A stretch of 64,000 nt of DNA from Kitasatospora sp. SolWspMP-SS2h. Lineage in GTDB: Bacteria; Actinomycetota; Actinomycetes; Streptomycetales; Streptomycetaceae. Position numbers and translations under genes: made by a program. The DNA lies in contig NZ_QLLT01000004.1 of the NCBI RefSeq assembly GCF_003259315.1, positions 124,001-188,000 of the forward strand, read 5' to 3'. Positions 59,305 through 64,000 of the stretch are shown one piece after another. Under the pieces are notes generated by a model. It had not been told where the DNA came from and did not search any database. It saw nothing but the letters and a program-made list of their open reading frames with translations. Positions within the stretch are counted from its first letter, which is position 1, and each line of letters opens with the position of its first letter.

Positions 59305-62300
59305 TCAACCGGCGGCGCCGCCGACGGAGGAACGTCCCGGACCCTGCCAGCCGGTGGCCGCGGGCCAGAGAACGGAGACATCGAGAACCTGCTCGATGAG
59401 ACCGGGGATCCACGGCTCGTCGGGCGGCGACGTCAGGACGACGTGGAGCCGCTCGGGAACCCCGTCGACCACCTGCCCGATCTCCCGCACACGGACCGCG
59501 CCGGACCGCACGGCGTGGTACGAGGTGTGGCCGACCGGAAGGACCTCGTAAACGATCGGCCCCCGTTCTCCGGGGCGGACGACATCGACGATCGACGAGT
59601 CCTGCGGCTTGTGGCCCGCCCCGAAGAGAGCAGCCATGAGCTGGTGGCGCACCGCCTCGTGCTGGAAGCACGACCGATCCGACTCGGCCGCTGCCGCGAG
59701 CTCGGCGGTCAGGACAGTAGTCGGCGCTGACACGGTGGACGCGTCCGAGGACTCCTGGCCGGTCAGGTTCGCCAGGGCGGCGGCCGCCCGATCGTGCCAG
59801 CCGCTGCTCCGCAGGACTTCGCCAAGGTGTTCCAGCATGGTGGTGTCAGGCGACCGTACGGCCTCCGGGAGACTACGGGAGACGTCCCTCAGCACCGTCA
59901 GATCGGCTGCGGACGGGGATCCGAGGAGCTGCCAGACAGGGAGCCAGTCGGCCTGGTCGCGGCGGAGGCAGCAGTTCACCAGCTCGTCGAGGCCCGAGTT
60001 GCCCGTCTCCGGCAGCTCCACCGGGATGCCCTCGCCGAGGGCGGTCAGGACCGCGAGCGCGGCTCGGTACAGTTCGGCCGACCGGTCGGAGATCGCCTGG
60101 CGTCCGAAGTCGTTGGCCGACACCAGGTGCACGCCGGAACGGTGCTGTACGACCCAGACGTCCAGCTCCTGCCCGGTCTCGGGTGCTCGGTCACCGGGCC
60201 TCAGCCGCAGGAGGTACCGCCGCTGCGGATCCTCCGGCACCGGGGTGACCCTCCAGTGGAGCTGGTCGCCATGGGCAAGGGCACGTACCCGCAGTTCGGT
60301 GCCGGGTACGAGTTCGTCGGCCCCTCCCAGGCCGGCCGCTGCCAGGATCTCCGCGTCCAGCGGGGTGGGGCTGCGGACGAAGACCACCGAACTGCCGTCG
60401 GGTGAGAGGTTCCAGGTGCGTGAGGCACCGAGAACGAGGTGGTTGCCTCGCAGTTGTGTCTCGACGTGGCCGCTGGACAGGTCCTCCGCAAGTGCGGTGC
60501 GAAGCCGGCCGAGGAAACCGGGGTCGGCCGGATCGGCCCGGTCCGAAGTGAGGTCGGCGTACGCGGCGCGCGTCTCCGCGCCCACCAGGATCTCTTCGGC
60601 CCCAAGGGCGCGCACGGCCGCCGTGTCCTGGAGCGCAGGACCGCGCTGGGCAACGGCGAGCCCGGAGGACCTGTACCGGGACGGGACCCCGGCCAGGTAC
60701 TGTGCCGGGCTCCGTTCGCCGTGCACGCTCCGGTAGCCGGTCACGGCTGTCCCGTCGTGGCTCAGGACGAACCGGTAGCCATTGAGGTCGACGAGTCGGT
60801 AACCGTCCGATTGCTGCGCCTGGCGCCCGTCGGTCAGGAACATGGCGATCACACCGCGGATCTCGGCCTCGGCCTCCTGGTCACTGCCGCCGTGCGCGGT
60901 GACGAAAGCTCGCACGGCGGCCCTGGTCACCCGGAGCCTGCGGAGGAAGGCGTCCGACGCCTCCAGCACGGCTCCGAGGTCGGCGTCGACGGGCACCCTG
61001 GGCAGGTAGCGGGTCGGCGGCCGGTCCGGTACCGCGCCCATCCGGAATCCGCTGCAGGAACTGTCACGGCACCAGCCGTCCGCGTTCTCCGTGGGGAGCT
61101 TGCAGCGCTCGCCGTCCAGGTGGAAGCGCGAGCAGACACGGCCCATCGCCGGATCGGACGGGGGCTTCGGGGCGGGTTCGTCCGGTCCGACGGAGGGCAG
61201 CATGACCGCCGGCAGGGGCGAGGCGTGCAACACCGTCAAGGTCTGCGTGCTCCGGGTCAGGGCCACGTACAGCTGCCGCGGGCCCTCGGCACCGCGGGCG
61301 GTGATGATCGCAGGCTCCAGGACGAGCACGTGGTCGAACTCCATGCCTTTCGCCTCGCCAGCGGTCAGGACGGTCACCGCTTCCTGGACCTCGTCTGTCA
61401 TCGCCTCCGCAGAGTCGACCAGGAGCTGTACCTGCTGGAGCCAGTCCGAGTCGTCGGGGACGACCAGGGCGATTGAGCGCTGGGTGCGACCGTCCGATCC
61501 GGCCAGCCGTGCCGCGTGCGCGACCGCCTCGGCGAGGAGTTGCCACGGTGGCGTCTCCACGATGCGCACGGGCTCCCCGTTCGCCTCCTTCACCGCGGCC
61601 GGGAACGGAACGGACGGGGCCACCGCCCGGGCCAGGGGAGCGACGAACTCCATGATCTGCGCGGGCACCCGGTAGCTGGTGGTGAGTTCTTCGAGGTGCC
61701 AGCCGCCCTGGCCCGCCAGGATCCGGCCGATCCGCTCCCAACTCGGGTAACCGTGCGCTCCGGTGGCCTGTGCGAGGTCGCCGAGTACCGTCATCGACCC
61801 CTTCGGGTTGCGCCGTCGTAGCGACCGGGCCTGCATGGGAGTCAGGTCCTGGGCCTCGTCCACGACGATGTGCGGGTAACTCGGCGGTGTCTTTCCTGAG
61901 ATGAGGGCCCGCAGTTCCTCGAGGCACACCAGGTCGTCGAGGGTCCACGGCTCGTCCTCGGCACGCTCGGCGGCCGGGCGGGACAGCAACCCCTGCTCAG
62001 CCGCGTCGAACACGTCGGCTGCGCACTCGGCCAGCCTGCCGGACGAGTTCAGCAGGCTGCGCAGGGCCTCCTCCGGACTCAGGGGAGGCCAGACGCGTTC
62101 GACGAGCCCGGCGACCTGGCGATGGCGCTCGACGCTCTTCCGAACGGTCCGGTCGCGAGCACGCTGCGGGAAACCCTGCTTCAGCGCGGCCAGCAGGAGG
62201 TCGACGAGGAGGTCGCGGAAGTGGTCACGGCAGGCTCGGTAGTGACCCGGTCTGCTGCGGGCGGCCTCGAAGACGCGGCGGACCTCGGACACCGGAACCC

Positions 62301-63333
62301 TCAGCGGCGCGCTGCCCAGGACGATGGTGAACATCGGCTCGTCCTGCGCGTCCGCGGCGGCGGTGACGGCCGCGTCGATGGCGTCCGGCCGGCAGTTGCC
62401 GTCGACCCGGCGCCGCAGCACCACCGCCATGCGCTCGTCCGACTTGACCCGCCGCACCGGAGGGGCGTCCTCGCCCCGAACGGCCCCCTCCCAGAGCAGG
62501 GGGAGCTCGACCGCGGTGACATTGCGCGTGCCCAGCGTGGGGAGGACCCTGCCGACGTACTCCAGGAACCTCCGGTGCGGGCCCACCACCAGGATGTCCT
62601 GCGCCTGAAAGCGCTTGTTGTCGACGAGCCAGGTGACCCGGTGCAGACCGACAGCGGACTTGCCGGTGCCCGGGCCGCCCTGGACGATCAGGATGTCCGT
62701 GGACGGGCTGGCCACTAATGCCATCTGGTCGGGCTGGATGGTCTCGACGATGTCGCGCATGCGACTGCGACGGGCGCGGTCGAGGTCGCGGAGCAGCAGG
62801 TCATCCACGGCAGGCTGCTGAGCCACGGCGATGGGGCCGAACACGTCGATGGGGGAGGGCGCGCCGCCCCCCGCACTGGTGGCGGTCGTGACCGTTGGAG
62901 CTATTTCGTCGCGGTAGTCCCGGACCGTCCGCTCGTCGCAGTCGAGACGTCGACGCAACCGGACTTCTCCTGGGGCTTTCGGCGTGGCCAGGCGCCAGGC
63001 GGTGGCGAGCTCGTTCGTCCAGGATATGACGACGGTGTCGCGGGTCTCGGCATCGTGTACCGTCCGCCGCCCGAGGTAGAAGACCTCCTCCTCACCGCTC
63101 TTGTCCGACTGGGTATCCACCCGCATCGTGACGAGGTTCTCGCCCTCCAGACGGAACTCCTCCGCCCTGGCCAAGGACTCTGCCCTGGCCGCGATGCCGT
63201 CCTTCCCGGTGGCCGCAGCCCGGGCCGAGGAGGCGCCGGACAGTTCGGCGAGCTTTGCTTCGTAACAGGCGTACGCGCGATCGACCGCTCGTTGTTCGGT
63301 GGCCATTACGGCCGACCTCGGTGACGTGCCCAT
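59305..63333 (-). CDS. HelD-like SF1 helicase with long novel C-terminal extension
   Basis: The 1342-aa protein begins like HelD (TEQRAVDRAYACYEAKLAEL). The UvrD-type helicase has IVQGGPGTGKSAVGLHRVTW near 218, IVVDEAQDLTPMQARSLRRR near 489, ELTTSYRVP, AGEAKGMEFDHVLVLEP and LYVALTRSTQTLTVLHAS near 693. HelD proteins bind RNA polymerase and clear it, and some cause rifamycin resistance. Here about 640 residues follow the helicase with no recognised domain, except a Cys cluster (CSRFHLDGERCKL, CRDSSCSGF) near 730-760. ATG 63333 has a strong GGGAGGGAAG ribosome binding site. It is the gene nearest the right end of the element. Confidence 0.78.
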   Translation of the reverse strand: MGTSPRSAVMATEQRAVDRAYACYEAKLAELSGASSARAAATGKDGIAARAESLARAEEFRLEGENLVTMRVDTQSDKSGEEEVFYLGRRTVHDAETRDTVVISWTNELATAWRLATPKAPGEVRLRRRLDCDERTVRDYRDEIAPTVTTATSAGGGAPSPIDVFGPIAVAQQPAVDDLLLRDLDRARRSRMRDIVETIQPDQMALVASPSTDILIVQGGPGTGKSAVGLHRVTWLVDNKRFQAQDILVVGPHRRFLEYVGRVLPTLGTRNVTAVELPLLWEGAVRGEDAPPVRRVKSDERMAVVLRRRVDGNCRPDAIDAAVTAAADAQDEPMFTIVLGSAPLRVPVSEVRRVFEAARSRPGHYRACRDHFRDLLVDLLLAALKQGFPQRARDRTVRKSVERHRQVAGLVERVWPPLSPEEALRSLLNSSGRLAECAADVFDAAEQGLLSRPAAERAEDEPWTLDDLVCLEELRALISGKTPPSYPHIVVDEAQDLTPMQARSLRRRNPKGSMTVLGDLAQATGAHGYPSWERIGRILAGQGGWHLEELTTSYRVPAQIMEFVAPLARAVAPSVPFPAAVKEANGEPVRIVETPPWQLLAEAVAHAARLAGSDGRTQRSIALVVPDDSDWLQQVQLLVDSAEAMTDEVQEAVTVLTAGEAKGMEFDHVLVLEPAIITARGAEGPRQLYVALTRSTQTLTVLHASPLPAVMLPSVGPDEPAPKPPSDPAMGRVCSRFHLDGERCKLPTENADGWCRDSSCSGFRMGAVPDRPPTRYLPRVPVDADLGAVLEASDAFLRRLRVTRAAVRAFVTAHGGSDQEAEAEIRGVIAMFLTDGRQAQQSDGYRLVDLNGYRFVLSHDGTAVTGYRSVHGERSPAQYLAGVPSRYRSSGLAVAQRGPALQDTAAVRALGAEEILVGAETRAAYADLTSDRADPADPGFLGRLRTALAEDLSSGHVETQLRGNHLVLGASRTWNLSPDGSSVVFVRSPTPLDAEILAAAGLGGADELVPGTELRVRALAHGDQLHWRVTPVPEDPQRRYLLRLRPGDRAPETGQELDVWVVQHRSGVHLVSANDFGRQAISDRSAELYRAALAVLTALGEGIPVELPETGNSGLDELVNCCLRRDQADWLPVWQLLGSPSAADLTVLRDVSRSLPEAVRSPDTTMLEHLGEVLRSSGWHDRAAAALANLTGQESSDASTVSAPTTVLTAELAAAAESDRSCFQHEAVRHQLMAALFGAGHKPQDSSIVDVVRPGERGPIVYEVLPVGHTSYHAVRSGAVRVREIGQVVDGVPERLHVVLTSPPDEPWIPGLIEQVLDVSVLWPAATGWQGPGRSSVGGAAG

Positions 63334-63571
63334 GTGCTTCCCTCCCGCGGGGGCCGCACTGAGCGGCCACCCGCCTGCAGCCGCAACCTGCTTATCAGAG
63401 CGTCCACGCGGGTCGAGTACGGAAAGCCACATTCGTTGCGCAAGCGTAGAGTCCGGAGCCCTCCGTGCCGTTGAGGGTTGGGCAAAGCATTGGGGCATTG
63501 CATCTTGTCGTGGTGCGAAAGTGCGGCACGGTTGTTGATGGATGGACTACGCTCCAGGTCAGCTAGGGTGC

Positions 63572-63591
63572 CAGAGTGTTCCGCCGGTCTG
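63572..63591. other. attR: right integration junction
   Basis: The core CCGGTCTG (63584-63591) matches attL. The inner arm CAGAGTGTTCCGCCGG (63572-63587) is the reverse complement of the attL inner arm. The sequence to the right resumes the oxidoreductase gene in frame (TGG at 63590-63592). Confidence 0.9.
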
Positions 63592-64000
63592 GCTCGGCGA
63601 CAACTCCTCCGTCATGAAGCGCGTCGTCGAGCGGCTCTACGCCTGCTCGTCGGTCCTCAACGACCGTGGCCAGTACGCCTACTACGGCCGGGTCGGCGGC
63701 TGTCTGATCACCGGGAACGAGGACGGCGCGAAGCACTGCGCGATGAATGTCCTCTACAGCCTCCAGCACCTGGGCTTCACCGTCCCGCCGCAGGCCGACG
63801 CCGCCTGGGTCGGCGAGGCCGGGCCGGGGCCGTCCTACCTGGACGAGGGCTCCGGCGGCCCCGAGAACGACTTCACCAACCGGAACGTGACCTTCATGAC
63901 CTGGAACCAGCTGCACCTGGCCCGGATGCTCAAGGACGCCGGCGGCCTCCCCGCCCACGGCAACCAGCGCTCCGCGTGGGACGCCGGCTGCCGCTTCGAC
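63587..64000 (+). pseudogene. NAD(P)H:FMN oxidoreductase, 3' part displaced by the element (window ends inside)
   Basis: In frame from the core, the sequence reads VWLGDNSSVMKRVVERLYAC, GRVGGCLITGNEDGAKHC and FMTWNQLHLARMLKDAG up to the window edge. It directly continues the 5' part at 8713-8985. It has no upstream start in frame within the junction, apart from an internal ATG near 63614 without a ribosome binding site, so it is probably silent. Joined to the 5' part it would restore a complete gene of the same size as the element copy at 11484-12200. Confidence 0.93.

Larger units (their letters stand above)
8977..63591. mobile_element. 54.6-kb integrated element with large serine recombinase, carrying a defence and lanthipeptide cargo
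   Basis: The borders are defined by the split oxidoreductase gene, the shared 8-bp core, and the inverted inner arms. The left end carries the integrase, a probable directionality factor and a repair copy of the target gene. There is no capsid, terminase or tail gene, so it is not an intact prophage. There is no FtsK/TraB translocase, so it is not a classical actinomycete conjugative element. A replication initiator-like gene, a DnaC-like ATPase, MobC and a truncated relaxase suggest an ancestor that replicated and could be mobilised. The cargo is dominated by anti-phage genes. Confidence 0.92.

Noticed and set aside
8977-63591. Intact prophage
   Set aside because: No terminase, portal, capsid, tail, holin or lysin genes were found. 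Only the integrase, probable directionality factor and replication-like genes are phage-like.
8977-63591. Self-transmissible actinomycete conjugative element
   Set aside because: There is no FtsK/TraB-type translocase or Spd/Tra gene, and the relaxase is truncated.

Overview
The window is high-GC actinobacterial DNA, almost certainly from Streptomyces or Kitasatospora. The codon bias is strongly GC3, and the gene set includes CsbD, YkvA, HATPase plus XRE/TPR pairs, an FxLD lanthipeptide cluster and large GTG/TTG-started operons. No tRNA, rRNA or CRISPR array was seen.

Layout. Positions 1-8976 are ordinary chromosome: a metallophosphoesterase end, winged-helix protein, CsbD, VOC protein, GNAT, secreted beta-helix protein, YkvA, isochorismatase-like hydrolase and glutathione peroxidase. 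From 8977 to 63591 lies one integrated mobile element of about 54.6 kb, inserted inside a flavodoxin-like NAD(P)H:FMN oxidoreductase gene. The 5' part of that gene is at 8713-8985 and the rest is at 63587-64000. The left end of the element encodes a large serine recombinase, a probable Gp3-like recombination directionality factor, and a complete second copy of the interrupted oxidoreductase whose insertion site has been recoded. The junctions reconstruct a 38-bp attP with 16-bp inverted arms.

Element cargo, left to right: (i) an EEP-fold nuclease and an FxLD-type class I lanthipeptide cluster (12.3-21.8 kb; the precursor is a 54-aa gene at 19737-19901), with its HATPase/XRE-TPR regulator pair; (ii) a TrmO-like protein and a PAP2-like membrane protein; (iii) replication and mobilisation remnants (25.1-29.2 kb): a replication-initiator-like protein, a DnaC-like ATPase, a dense GGTCA/TGACC repeat field, three consecutive stem-loops resembling an oriT, MobC, and a relaxase stump fused tail-to-tail to a broken tyrosine integrase; (iv) a defence block (29.5-63.3 kb). 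The defence block holds a Mokosh type II-like helicase-PLD protein, an unknown protein with a possible PD-(D/E)xK motif, a Ser/Thr kinase, a tightly coupled six-gene operon (SNF2 helicase, 1810-aa N6-adenine methyltransferase, 2245-aa DUF1998 helicase, RelE/ParE-like domain fused to a UvrD helicase, DUF4357-McrB, McrC), a TcmP/Gp37-Gp68 three-Cys pair, and a 1342-aa HelD-like helicase with an unrecognised C-terminal half.

How it works together (inference). The recombinase and directionality factor move the element, and the carried oxidoreductase copy removes the cost of disrupting attB. The cargo is mostly anti-phage or inter-bacterial functions. The most novel candidate is the six-gene operon, which joins class 1 DISARM-like genes (DrmD-like, methyltransferase, DUF1998 helicase) to a toxin-fold helicase and a McrBC pair. 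Within its methyltransferase, the segment after the NPPW motif has abruptly lower GC and relaxed codon use, as expected for an exchanged target-recognition region.
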